NCBI GenBank assembly: GCA_016931875.1
Contig: JAFGDX010000516.1
Location: 1-6,821, forward strand
Length of the DNA stretch: 6,821 bases
Direction: 5' to 3'
Origin: Prolixibacteraceae bacterium
GTDB taxonomy: Bacteria > Bacteroidota > Bacteroidia > Bacteroidales > Prolixibacteraceae
Part shown: positions 1-6,672 of the stretch, piece by piece
How positions within the stretch are numbered: position 1 is the first letter of the stretch
How the letters are laid out: every line of letters begins with the position of its first letter
Translations under genes and position numbers: made by a program
The notes under the pieces: generated by a model
Database searches by the model: none
What the model was told of the DNA's origin: nothing
Seen by the model: the letters and a program-made list of their open reading frames with translations, nothing else

Positions 1-99
1 AAAAAAATAGTTGATTCGCACAATGGTACAATAAAAGTAGAAAGTGCTGTTAATAAAGGGACAAAATTTAGTATCTTTTTCCCACAAATAAATAATTGA
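1..99 (+). CDS. rprX: Sensor histidine kinase, C-terminal end only (probably RprX)
   Basis: This is the 3' end of a gene that begins before the window; 32 codons and a TGA stop are visible, read in frame from base 1. The residues resemble the end of a HATPase_c (GHKL) domain: a VDSHNGTIKVES segment, then the glycine-containing lid/G2-type motif GTKFSIFFP at residues 20-28 of the fragment, a usual ending for membrane histidine kinases. Such kinases autophosphorylate on histidine and pass the phosphate to a partner regulator. The stop lies two bases before the ATG of rprY, so the two are almost certainly co-transcribed and translationally close. The name rests mainly on the RprY identity of its neighbour; the fragment itself supports only 'histidine kinase'. 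Confidence 0.75.
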   Translation, partial: KKIVDSHNGTIKVESAVNKGTKFSIFFPQINN

Positions 100-101
100 C
101 C

Positions 102-791
102 ATGGAACAAAAAACAAAATTATTACTTGCCGAAGACGACGAAAACCTCGGATTACTGTTAAAGGAATATCTGATTGCCAAAGGATATGATGCCAGCCTT
201 TTTCCTGATGGTGAAGCAGCTTACAAAGGTTTTGTAAAAGAACATTATGATATTTGCGTGCTTGATATTATGATGCCCAAAAAAGACGGATTTACCCTGG
301 CGAAAGATATCCGTATCATCAATTCCGATGTTCCAATCATTTTTCTGACAGCAAAAAATTTAAAGGAAGATGTTTTGGAAGGATTTAAAATGGGGGCCGA
401 TGATTACATCACAAAACCATTTAGCATGGAAGAGCTGATTTTAAGAATTGAAGCGATTTTGCGACGGACTTCGCAGGAAGGACAGGCAAATGCGCAGCAA
501 ATTTTTACCCTGGGGAAATATTCTTTTGATACCCGGAAACAAATCCTTTCGGATGGAGAAGAAACCGTGAAGCTCACAACCAAAGAATCGGATTTGTTAA
601 AACTGCTTTGCCAGAACGCCAACAAAGTGCTGGAACGAAATTATGCATTAAAATCGATTTGGATTGACGATAATTATTTTAATGCCCGGAGTATGGACGT
701 GTATATTACCAAGTTGCGTAAACACTTAAAAGACGAACCTTCTGTTGAAATTATCAACGTACACGGAAAAGGATATAAACTGATTGTATGA
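102..791 (+). CDS. rprY: OmpR/PhoB-family response regulator RprY
   Basis: A cytoplasmic DNA-binding response regulator of 229 residues, the usual length. The N-terminal receiver domain (about residues 5-120) has the acidic pair D12-D13, phospho-acceptor D55 in CVLDIMMPKKDG, switch threonine T83 in FLTAK and K105 in ITKPF. The C-terminal winged-helix domain (about 131-229) has the conserved LTTKESDLL, RSMDVYITKLRKHL and HGKGYKL segments. These segments and the overall sequence closely match my memory of Bacteroides RprY, which acts with RprX. I chose ATG at 102; a TTG at 96 in the same frame would add two residues and overlap the kinase stop, but ATG is the simpler start. No Shine-Dalgarno sequence is seen, as is normal in this phylum. 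A terminator hairpin follows seven bases after the stop. All phosphorylation residues are intact, so it should be functional. Confidence 0.93.
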   Translation: MEQKTKLLLAEDDENLGLLLKEYLIAKGYDASLFPDGEAAYKGFVKEHYDICVLDIMMPKKDGFTLAKDIRIINSDVPIIFLTAKNLKEDVLEGFKMGADDYITKPFSMEELILRIEAILRRTSQEGQANAQQIFTLGKYSFDTRKQILSDGEETVKLTTKESDLLKLLCQNANKVLERNYALKSIWIDDNYFNARSMDVYITKLRKHLKDEPSVEIINVHGKGYKLIV

Positions 792-797
792 AACGAA

Positions 798-817
798 ATC
801 CCTGTTTTTACGGGGAT
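798..817. terminator. Intrinsic terminator between convergent rprY and lepA
   Basis: An 8-base-pair stem (798-805 with 810-817, including one G-T wobble) closes a TTTT loop. On the plus strand it is followed by a T-rich stretch (CTTTGTGTTGT). On the minus strand the following bases read TTTCGTTT, so it could also serve lepA. It lies in the 58-base gap between two genes that converge on it, which is where a shared terminator is expected. The stem is short and neither U-tract is perfect, so its strength is uncertain. Confidence 0.65.
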
Positions 818-849
818 CTTTGTGTTGTCTTCCGGTATTTTCAAGAATA

Positions 850-2637
850 TTAATCCAGTTTCAGGACGGCTAAAAATGCTTTTTGAGGCACTTCAACGTT
901 GCCCACCTGTTTCATGCGCTTTTTACCTTTCTTTTGTTTTTCCAGCAGTTTGCGTTTTCGGGTAATATCTCCCCCGTAACATTTTGCTGTAACATCCTTG
1001 CGCACGGCTTTTACAGTTTCCCGGGCAATAATTTTTGCTCCAATGGCTGCCTGGATGGCAATGTCAAACTGCTGTCTCGGAATCAGTTCTTTCAGTTTTT
1101 CACACATTCGCCGGCCAAAATTGTAGGCATTGTCAAAATGGATGAGGGTGGAAAGCGCATCTACCATTTCGCCGTTTAACAAAATATCGAGACGCACCAG
1201 TTTTGCCGGTTTGTACCCGCTCACATGATAATCGAACGATGCGTACCCTTTTGAAATGCTTTTTAGTTTATCGTAAAAGTCGAAAACAATTTCACCCAAA
1301 GGCAAATTAAATACCAGTTCGGCACGTTCGGAAGTTAAATAGTTCTGACTTACCAACGTTCCGCGTTTTTCGAGACAGAGTGTCATAACCGGCCCGATAA
1401 ACTCAGAGGCAGTAATAATATTGGCCCGGATGTAGGGCTCTTCAATTTCATTGATTTTTGTGGAGGGTGGCATTCCCGAAGGATTGTAAACCGTTTGGGT
1501 TTCGCCATCGGTTAAATGAACCAGATATGAAACGTTCGGAACAGTTGTGATTACATTCATTTCGTATTCGCGTTCCAGTCGTTCCTGAATTATTTCCATG
1601 TGGAGCAAGCCCAAAAATCCGCAACGGAATCCAAAACCAAGTGCAGCCGACGATTCGGGCTCAAAAGTTAACGACGCATCGTTCAGCTGAAGTTTGTCCA
1701 TCGCTGTTCGGAGATCTTCGTAATCATCCGCATCAATAGGATAAACTCCGGCAAAAACCATCGGTTTTACTTCTTCGAATCCGGAGATAGCTTTTGGGCA
1801 TGGATTTTTTACATGGGTAATTGTATCACCCACTTTTACCTCTTTTGCTGTTTTTATTCCTGAAATAATATAACCAACATCACCGGTTGTAAGAACATCA
1901 CGAGGCATCAGCCCCAGTTTTAGAACGCCAATTTCATCTGCAAAATATTCTTTATCGGTGTGCACAAATTTTACCAGGTCTTTTTTACGGATTTGTCCGT
2001 TTAGGATTTTGAAATAGGCAATAATTCCACGGAATGAATTAAATACAGAATCAAAAATCAATGCCTGTAACGGCGCATTGGGATCTCCCTTGGGCGGCGG
2101 AATTTTTTCAACAATACTTGTCAGAATTTTTTCAACTCCCTCGCCGGTTTTACCACTGGCCCGGATAATATCTTCATGGTCGCAGCCAATTAAATCGATA
2201 ATCTGATCTTCCACCACCTCGGGCATCGCATTTGGGAGGTCCATTTTGTTCAAAACCGGAATGATTTCCAAATCGTGTTCAATGGCCAGGTACAAATTTG
2301 AAATGGTTTGCGCCTGAATTCCCTGGGTGGCATCAATAATTAAAAGAGCACCTTCACAAGCTTTGATTGAACGGGAAACTTCGTATGAAAAGTCAACATG
2401 TCCGGGAGTATCAATCAGGTTGAGTTTGTATTCCTTTCCTTCATGCACATAGTCCATCTGAATGGCATGACTTTTTATGGTAATGCCCCTTTCCTGTTCC
2501 AGTTCCATGCTGTCGAGCACCTGGTCGTGCATGTCACGCGCCTCAATTGTTTTGGTGTTTTCCAGCAAACGGTCGGCCAGTGTACTTTTTCCGTGGTCAA
2601 TATGAGCTATGATGCAAAAATTCCGAATATTATCCAT
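850..2637 (-). CDS. lepA: Elongation factor 4 (LepA), ribosome-associated GTPase
   Basis: LepA/EF4 is a translational GTPase that binds the ribosome, has been linked to back-translocation and to 30S biogenesis, and is nearly universal in bacteria. The protein has 595 residues, close to the usual ~600. The GTPase domain shows G1 AHIDHGKST (11-19), the switch region with QERGITIKS (48-56), G3 DTPGH (76-80) with catalytic H80, G4 NKMD (130-133) and G5 SGK (161-163). EF-G-like beta-barrel and alpha/beta domains follow. The end carries the LepA-specific C-terminal domain, with [19 protein letters not shown] and a basic KKGKKRMK stretch. The start MDNIRNFC is the standard N-terminus of the family. 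It lies 77 bases downstream of the SLOG gene on the same strand and could be partly co-transcribed with it, but a promoter-like element sits in the gap. Nothing is missing or broken. Confidence 0.98.
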   Translation of the reverse strand: MDNIRNFCIIAHIDHGKSTLADRLLENTKTIEARDMHDQVLDSMELEQERGITIKSHAIQMDYVHEGKEYKLNLIDTPGHVDFSYEVSRSIKACEGALLIIDATQGIQAQTISNLYLAIEHDLEIIPVLNKMDLPNAMPEVVEDQIIDLIGCDHEDIIRASGKTGEGVEKILTSIVEKIPPPKGDPNAPLQALIFDSVFNSFRGIIAYFKILNGQIRKKDLVKFVHTDKEYFADEIGVLKLGLMPRDVLTTGDVGYIISGIKTAKEVKVGDTITHVKNPCPKAISGFEEVKPMVFAGVYPIDADDYEDLRTAMDKLQLNDASLTFEPESSAALGFGFRCGFLGLLHMEIIQERLEREYEMNVITTVPNVSYLVHLTDGETQTVYNPSGMPPSTKINEIEEPYIRANIITASEFIGPVMTLCLEKRGTLVSQNYLTSERAELVFNLPLGEIVFDFYDKLKSISKGYASFDYHVSGYKPAKLVRLDILLNGEMVDALSTLIHFDNAYNFGRRMCEKLKELIPRQQFDIAIQAAIGAKIIARETVKAVRKDVTAKCYGGDITRKRKLLEKQKKGKKRMKQVGNVEVPQKAFLAVLKLD

Positions 2638-2689
2638 TATACTAAACTAAGTTTTCAATCTGATTTCAAGCTTTCAATTTAAATTTTGG

Positions 2690-2720
2690 CAAAGATATTT
2701 ATTTTTTGATTTCTTTATAA
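2690..2720 (-). promoter_or_regulatory. Candidate Bacteroidota sigma-ABfr-type promoter for lepA
   Basis: Reading the minus strand, TATCTTTG at 2697-2690 matches the Bacteroidota -7 consensus TAnnTTTG exactly. Twenty bases upstream is TTA (2720-2718), two of three bases of the -33 TTG element, at the expected 19-21 base spacing. Transcription would start near 2684, giving lepA a 5' leader of roughly 45-50 bases. The -33 part overlaps the end of the upstream SLOG gene. The -7 match is good, but such an 8-base motif with two free positions can occur by chance in AT-rich DNA. Confidence 0.45.
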
Positions 2721-3233
2721 TTGAAGCGGATTTTGCCTCCGTTTTCGAATCCGCTGTATCAGTTTTGAAATCAGGGACAGAGTAATGTTGTACCCATTTT
2801 CCCATTCACTCTTTCGGGGGCCTGCTATGTTTAGCGTTGAAACCGTATTGTTTTGAAGAAACGTTATCATTTTGATAAGAAGCTCTTCTGTTGCCGATTC
2901 TTCCGGAAAAATTACCAGCACCGGCTTTTTTAACCGGTCAGCCATATTTTTTGTGAGCAATGTTCCTCCTTTTAAATTTTTGTTTGAAATGATACATGTG
3001 GCGGATGAATCTTCAACATTTTTATATGTTCTTGAACTGTAACTGCTATCATTGGTTTCCTGCAGATTGTATTTTGTGTCAATTATTCCGTCTTCTGCCA
3101 ATCTGCCTTTGGGGCACCAGCCGCCATAAACAAAGTTATTTTGCAGGCAGGCATCCAGTGCTCCACGGTCGACCCCGGTTTGCCCTCCACTTATGATTTT
3201 TTGGCACACTATTTGTAAATTATTTGTAGTCAT
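2715..3233 (-). CDS. Circularly permuted YpsA (SLOG superfamily) protein, 'putative molybdenum carrier'
   Basis: A 172-residue single-domain protein of the cpYpsA family (Pfam 'putative molybdenum carrier'), within the SLOG Rossmann-like superfamily. Family motifs in order: ISGGQTGVDRGALDA (14-28), a glycine-rich loop expected to bind a nucleotide or phosphate ligand; GGWCPKGRLAEDG (37-49); a central strand with TCIISN and LKGGT (79-91); and LNIAGPRKSE (134-143), the conserved C-terminal signature. No signal peptide or membrane segment is seen, so it should be cytoplasmic. Its biochemical role is not established: the molybdenum label is an old inference, and SLOG domains are generally predicted to sense or process nucleotide-derived ligands. 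The C-terminus is basic (QRIRKRRQ). The start is the first methionine, 12 residues before the first conserved strand; no other methionine occurs before residue 97. lepA follows 77 bases downstream on the same strand. Confidence 0.85.
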   Translation of the reverse strand: MTTNNLQIVCQKIISGGQTGVDRGALDACLQNNFVYGGWCPKGRLAEDGIIDTKYNLQETNDSSYSSRTYKNVEDSSATCIISNKNLKGGTLLTKNMADRLKKPVLVIFPEESATEELLIKMITFLQNNTVSTLNIAGPRKSEWENGYNITLSLISKLIQRIRKRRQNPLQL

Positions 3234-3291
3234 GAAAACAATTAAACAGAAAATGTTCTTTACACATCTTATTTAAACACTAAGATACTTC

Positions 3292-3311
3292 ACAGCAGAT
3301 TGCTGTTTTTT
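3292..3311 (+). terminator. Small hairpin followed by six T residues
   Basis: ACAGCA (3292-3297) and TGCTGT (3301-3306) form a 6-base-pair stem with a GAT loop, and a T-run (3306-3311) follows on the plus strand. In form it is a weak plus-strand terminator, but no plus-strand gene precedes it within 2.5 kb. It may limit antisense transcription, act as a hairpin in the leader of the minus-strand SLOG gene, or have no role. Confidence 0.3.
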
Positions 3312-3320
3312 CATAAGTTT

Positions 3321-3340
3321 GGTTTAGTTAGGTTTAGTTT
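3321..3340. repeat. Two tandem copies of a 10-base unit
   Basis: GGTTTAGTTA is followed directly by GGTTTAGTTT, nine of ten bases identical. The pair lies between two inverted repeats in the gap between the reductase and SLOG genes. It could be slippage-derived spacer or a pair of protein-binding sites. With only two short, low-complexity copies, nothing more can be claimed. Confidence 0.4.
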
Positions 3341-3341
3341 T

Positions 3342-3367
3342 AATCCCGGGGCAGAGGTCCCGGGATT
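3342..3367. terminator. Strong inverted repeat just after the aldo/keto reductase gene
   Basis: AATCCCGGG (3342-3350) and CCCGGGATT (3359-3367) form a perfect 9-base-pair stem with an 8-base loop, six bases downstream of the reductase stop on the minus strand. The position fits a terminator for that gene. The T-tract (TTTTCTTTTT, 3366-3375) is on the plus-strand side, however, while on the minus strand the hairpin is followed by AAAACTAAAC. It therefore looks better suited to stopping plus-strand transcripts, or to protecting the 3' end of the reductase mRNA from exonucleases. Confidence 0.55.
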
Positions 3368-3373
3368 TTCTTT

Positions 3374-4378
3374 TTATACGGCTTTGTTTTTGAAATATTC
3401 AACTTTGCCGGTCAGCGCAATGTCTTTTACTTTTTCAACCAGGGCGAGTCTTTCTTCTTCCGTTAATTTTGAAAAAGATCTGGCCAGTGCAATTTTTTCG
3501 CGCATAAAGGTGGCATTTTCATTCCCCGAAATTAAAACCGTAACCGGTAGCGACCACACAAAATGCATGGCTTCCTTAATACTCATGTAATTGGGAATAA
3601 TCGGATCGTCGGAAGTCCAGTTGGCTTCTTCTTTTTTTGAGAAGAACCTGCCATCGGCCAACGATTTGATGGATAGAACCCCCATGTTTCGGTCCAGCGC
3701 TTTGGGCAGTACATTTTGTGTAAAACTAAAATAGGTTTGATCCAATACATTCACGGGCATTAAAACGGCATCAAAAATGTCACTTTCTTTTGTGCGGTCG
3801 AGCATGTGGGTGTGCGCAAAAGGATTTTGGTGCCCCGTAAATCCCAGGTATTTGAATTTACCCTGTTCTTTTGCTTTCAGTAGATAATCCAAAACGCCGG
3901 CTTCAATTCGGTTGTCAACATCCTGCGGCGTTCTGATGGAATGTACCTGGTACAAATCAATCTGGTCTACTTTTAACCTTCTTAGCGATCCTTCCAAATG
4001 TTCCTGAACGGTTTTGGCATCGGGGCCTGTGGTTTTGGTCATTAAAAAAATCAAATCGCGGTATTTTGGTGTGAGGTATTTCCCGTAACGTTCCTCACTT
4101 GTTCCGTTGGCGTAACTTTCTGCGGTATCGAAAAAACGAACTCCACCTTCCAGCGATGCTTCAATTACTTCCTGCGCATCGCGTTCGGTTGTCCAGCCAA
4201 CGTGGTAACCACCGGTTCCAAGCATGGTTACATATTCTCCTGTTCTTCCCAGTTTTCTTTTTGGAAGCACTTCTCCCAGCCTGTCTCTTGTTTCCGTTTG
4301 GCCAAAGGCATTTCCTGCCATTGACAAACCTGCAGTTACACCTGCCAGCGATTTTAAAAAGGTTCTTCTGTTGGTCAT
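3374..4378 (-). CDS. Aldo/keto reductase with twin-arginine signal
   Basis: A 334-residue member of the aldo/keto reductase superfamily: TIM-barrel enzymes that reduce carbonyls with NADPH or NADH. The N-terminus (residues 3-9, NRRTFLK) matches the Tat motif. A hydrophobic stretch to about residue 22 follows, with a plausible cleavage near residues 24-26 (NAFGQ), so export in folded form is predicted. The mature part begins with LPKRKLGRTGEYVTMLGTGG (38-57). The catalytic tetrad is complete: D84 and Y89 (FFDTAESY), K115 (LMTKT) and H146 (YQVHS). A late segment, SGNENATFMREKIALA, resembles the family's cofactor-binding region. I see no C-terminal Cys cluster of the 4Fe-4S type found in some related proteins. 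The substrate cannot be told from sequence. It is divergent from the serine hydrolase gene, with 213 bases between them, and stands as a single-gene transcript ending at the inverted repeat at 3342-3367. Confidence 0.93.
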   Translation of the reverse strand: MTNRRTFLKSLAGVTAGLSMAGNAFGQTETRDRLGEVLPKRKLGRTGEYVTMLGTGGYHVGWTTERDAQEVIEASLEGGVRFFDTAESYANGTSEERYGKYLTPKYRDLIFLMTKTTGPDAKTVQEHLEGSLRRLKVDQIDLYQVHSIRTPQDVDNRIEAGVLDYLLKAKEQGKFKYLGFTGHQNPFAHTHMLDRTKESDIFDAVLMPVNVLDQTYFSFTQNVLPKALDRNMGVLSIKSLADGRFFSKKEEANWTSDDPIIPNYMSIKEAMHFVWSLPVTVLISGNENATFMREKIALARSFSKLTEEERLALVEKVKDIALTGKVEYFKNKAV

Positions 4379-4591
4379 AATACTTTGTTTTTTGTAATGT
4401 TCGTATACTAAAATTTGTAGCTTTTGTTCTTTTTAAACAGAAGAATTTATGAATTGTTTGTAAATGAACCGGTTTTAATGATCTTGTTTTCTGTACATAA
4501 AATTGAGTTTTGTTGTATATTAGATGCGATAAATAATATCGGATTTCATCCGTTTTCAATAACATAAATCACAAAATGTAAGAAATTAATT
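4379..4591. promoter_or_regulatory. Divergent intergenic region between the reductase and serine hydrolase genes
   Basis: These 213 bases separate two divergent genes and must hold promoters in both directions. I found no exact TAnnTTTG on either strand. The best plus-strand guess is TTG at 4513-4515, 18 bases, then TAATATCG (4534-4541), a poor match. Two symmetric elements stand out: the perfect 8-base palindrome AACCGGTT at 4467-4474, and CGGAT-TTC-ATCCG at 4540-4552, a 5-base-pair inverted repeat followed by TTTT that would fall in the 5' leader of the hydrolase mRNA or act as an operator. The role is inferred from position only. Confidence 0.4.
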
Positions 4592-5890
4592 ATGAAAAGG
4601 TATTTCATTTTAGTATTGATATTATTTCTTGGAATAGCTGAACTGGCTGCTCAAACAAAATCGATTCGGAAAACAGCACCACTTGCTGAAGCTCAGCCGG
4701 AAAGCGCAGGAATTTCAACGGAAAGATTAAACAGAATAGATAAAATGTGTGAAGAGGCGGTGGCTGAAGGACAGGTTCCGGGAATTGTTTCACTGGTAGC
4801 CCGCAATGGCAAAATTGTACACTGGAAAGCCTACGGGATGGCAGAAAATGAAAAAAACCGACAGATGAAACGGGATGATATTTTCCGCATCGCCTCACAG
4901 TCAAAAGCCATTACTTCAACAGCAGTTATGATGCTTTGGGAAGAAGGTAAATTTCAACTCGACGACCCGGTTTCAAAATATATTCCCGAATTTAAAAATC
5001 CGCAGGTTTTAAGTGGATTTAGCTACAGCGATACTACCTGGACAGGAGTGCCGGCCAGCAAGGAAATTACCATCCGGCATTTGCTCACGCACACTTCCGG
5101 AATTGGTTACGGGGTAATCGACGGTGATGAAAGAATGAAAATGATTTATCAGAAAGCAGGGGTTACCGACCTGTTTACCACCGAAAAGATTACCATTGAA
5201 GAAAGTGTGAAAAAGCTGGCTAAACTGCCGCTGCACCACAATCCGGGAGAGAATTTTACCTACAGTGAAGGACTGGATGTGTTGGGTTATTTTATTGAAG
5301 TGGTTTCAGGGATGCCGTTTGACGAATTTCTGGAAACGCATATTTTTGATCCGCTGGGCATGGATGACACCGGATTTTATCTTCCCGAATCGAAAGCCGG
5401 CCGCCTGGTGGCAGTTCAGCATAAGGTTGACGGGGTGTGGAAAAAATACCCGGTTACGTTTTATGATACCGATTACCCTGTGAAAGGCGCTAAAACGTTT
5501 TTTTCGGGTGGCGCCGGTTTATCGAGCACGGCCAAAGATTACGCTACTTTCCTGCAAATGTATTTGAATGGTGGAGAATACAACGGTGTCCGGTTGCTCA
5601 GCCGTAAAACCGTTGAGGTGATTTTAAGCAATCAGATTGGCAATATTTGGGGTGACAATTCGGATACAAAATTTGGGCTTGCCTTTGAACTTGTAACCGA
5701 AAACGGCCAGAATAAGGGCGGTTTGGGAAGCGAAGGCACGTTTAACTGGGGTGGTTATTTTAATACCCAGTATTTTGCCGACCCGCAGGAAAATGTCATC
5801 GGAATAATTATGAAACAAACACAGGGACCGGTTGATGATCCAACCGGGTGGAAATTCAGACAAATGGTTTTTCAAGCAATAGATGATTAA
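4592..5890 (+). CDS. Exported beta-lactamase-fold serine hydrolase (class C / family VIII esterase type)
   Basis: A 432-residue protein of the beta-lactamase (PF00144) family, which includes class C beta-lactamases, D-Ala-D-Ala peptidases and family VIII esterases. Residues 1-21 form a Sec signal (KR, then a hydrophobic core) ending in ELAAQ, so it should act in the periplasm or outer envelope. The nucleophile motif SxxK is S102-Q-S-K105. HLLTHTSG lies at 163-170. The second catalytic motif, normally YxN, reads Y224-S-E226. PLGMDDTGF (254-262) and SGGAGLSSTAKDY (305-317) are family hallmarks. FNWGGYFNT (around 384-392) stands where the KTG-equivalent is expected, followed by DP at 397-398. 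True antibiotic resistance is unlikely; an esterase or amidase on a cell-wall or nutrient substrate is more plausible. It starts the plus-strand operon, 20 bases before deoC. Its exact substrate is unknown. Confidence 0.92.
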   Translation: MKRYFILVLILFLGIAELAAQTKSIRKTAPLAEAQPESAGISTERLNRIDKMCEEAVAEGQVPGIVSLVARNGKIVHWKAYGMAENEKNRQMKRDDIFRIASQSKAITSTAVMMLWEEGKFQLDDPVSKYIPEFKNPQVLSGFSYSDTTWTGVPASKEITIRHLLTHTSGIGYGVIDGDERMKMIYQKAGVTDLFTTEKITIEESVKKLAKLPLHHNPGENFTYSEGLDVLGYFIEVVSGMPFDEFLETHIFDPLGMDDTGFYLPESKAGRLVAVQHKVDGVWKKYPVTFYDTDYPVKGAKTFFSGGAGLSSTAKDYATFLQMYLNGGEYNGVRLLSRKTVEVILSNQIGNIWGDNSDTKFGLAFELVTENGQNKGGLGSEGTFNWGGYFNTQYFADPQENVIGIIMKQTQGPVDDPTGWKFRQMVFQAIDD

Positions 5891-5910
5891 AAAACTCAAA
5901 AAAAATACAA

Positions 5911-6624
5911 ATGAATAAAGTGCAGGAACTCGCCAAAATGATTGATCACTCCATTCTTCATCCAACGCTCACCGATGAGGATTTAAAACGCGAATGTGAA
6001 GTGGCAAAAAAATACGATGTTGCGTCGGTTTGTGTAAAACCATACGCTGTAAAACAAGCTGCTGAACTGTTAAACGACACGAATGTTCTGGTGGGCTGTG
6101 TAATAGGTTTTCCGGCTGGAAATTCTTCGGTTGAAACCAAAGTTTTTGAAACCGAAAATGCGTGTAACGACGGTGCTGTTGAAATTGATATGGTTATTAA
6201 CATCGGGAAAGCTTTACAAAACGACTGGGAGTATATTGAAAAAGAAATTGCTGCAATTACGAAAACCTGTCATAAAAACGGAGCCATTGTAAAAGTAATT
6301 TTTGAAACTGATTATGTTTCAGAAAGAGATGATATTGTGCAGTTGTGTAAAATTTGCACAAAAGTGGGGGCCGATTATGTAAAAACTTCCACAGGTTTTG
6401 GTTTTGTAAAAGGTGACGATGGAAAATATACCTACCAGGGAGCGACCATTCCAAACCTGGAACTAATGAAAAAAAGCGTGGGACCCAATGTAAAAGTAAA
6501 GGCTGCCGGTGGTGTTCGTAATTTGGATGGTTTGCTGGCGGTTCAAAAAGCCGGTTGTTCACGCTGCGGCGCAACAGCTACCATTGCCATTCTGGAAGAA
6601 GCAAAAAAACGCTTTGGAAATTAG
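5911..6624 (+). CDS. deoC: Deoxyribose-phosphate aldolase
   Basis: DeoC is a class I (Schiff-base) aldolase that splits 2-deoxy-D-ribose 5-phosphate into acetaldehyde and glyceraldehyde 3-phosphate in cytoplasmic deoxynucleoside breakdown. At 237 residues it is within the family range. Visible hallmarks are IDHSILHP (11-18), VASVCVKP (37-44), VIGFPAG (64-70), D93 in EIDMVIN, the Schiff-base lysine K158 in YVKTSTGFG, and K197 in VKAAGGVR, which tunes the active site. The C-terminal phosphate-binding strand reads CSRCGATAT (216-224). The protein has nine cysteines, including CxxC pairs at 146/149 and 216/219, which is unusual. The ATG at 5911 follows the hydrolase stop by 20 A-rich bases, so the two are probably co-transcribed; the membrane transporter begins 48 bases downstream. 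No terminator is seen in either gap, which supports a sugar or nucleoside utilisation operon. Confidence 0.96.
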   Translation: MNKVQELAKMIDHSILHPTLTDEDLKRECEVAKKYDVASVCVKPYAVKQAAELLNDTNVLVGCVIGFPAGNSSVETKVFETENACNDGAVEIDMVINIGKALQNDWEYIEKEIAAITKTCHKNGAIVKVIFETDYVSERDDIVQLCKICTKVGADYVKTSTGFGFVKGDDGKYTYQGATIPNLELMKKSVGPNVKVKAAGGVRNLDGLLAVQKAGCSRCGATATIAILEEAKKRFGN

Positions 6625-6672
6625 CGGCTTTCATCAATTACACAAAAAACTCGAAACTAAAAAACTAAACTT

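Noticed and set aside
96..104. TTG at 96 as the start of rprY, overlapping the kinase stop.
   Set aside because: An ATG two codons later gives the usual RprY N-terminus; TTG starts are rarer and nothing here favours it.
883..1179. Plus-strand frame of 98 codons inside lepA, with several similar frames opposite the other genes.
   Set aside because: It is antisense to a highly conserved gene; the composition is that of a shadow frame, with no motif or start context.
2715..3233. Taking the SLOG protein literally as a molybdenum carrier.
   Set aside because: No molybdenum-related gene is nearby and the label is a weakly supported family name; only the fold can be supported.
3273..3314. A 13-codon minus-strand reading frame (MKKQQSAVKYLSV) between the reductase and SLOG genes.
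   Set aside because: It is too short, has no recognisable leader-peptide features such as codon runs, and overlaps a small hairpin; such frames are common by chance.
4161..4565. A 134-codon minus-strand frame overlapping the reductase start and the divergent gap.
   Set aside because: It overlaps the Tat signal and N-terminal barrel of a clear aldo/keto reductase in another frame and its residues show no domain.
4592..5890. Calling the serine hydrolase an antibiotic-resistance beta-lactamase.
   Set aside because: The YxN motif is altered to YSE, no AmpR-type regulator is adjacent, and the wider family is mostly esterases and peptidases.
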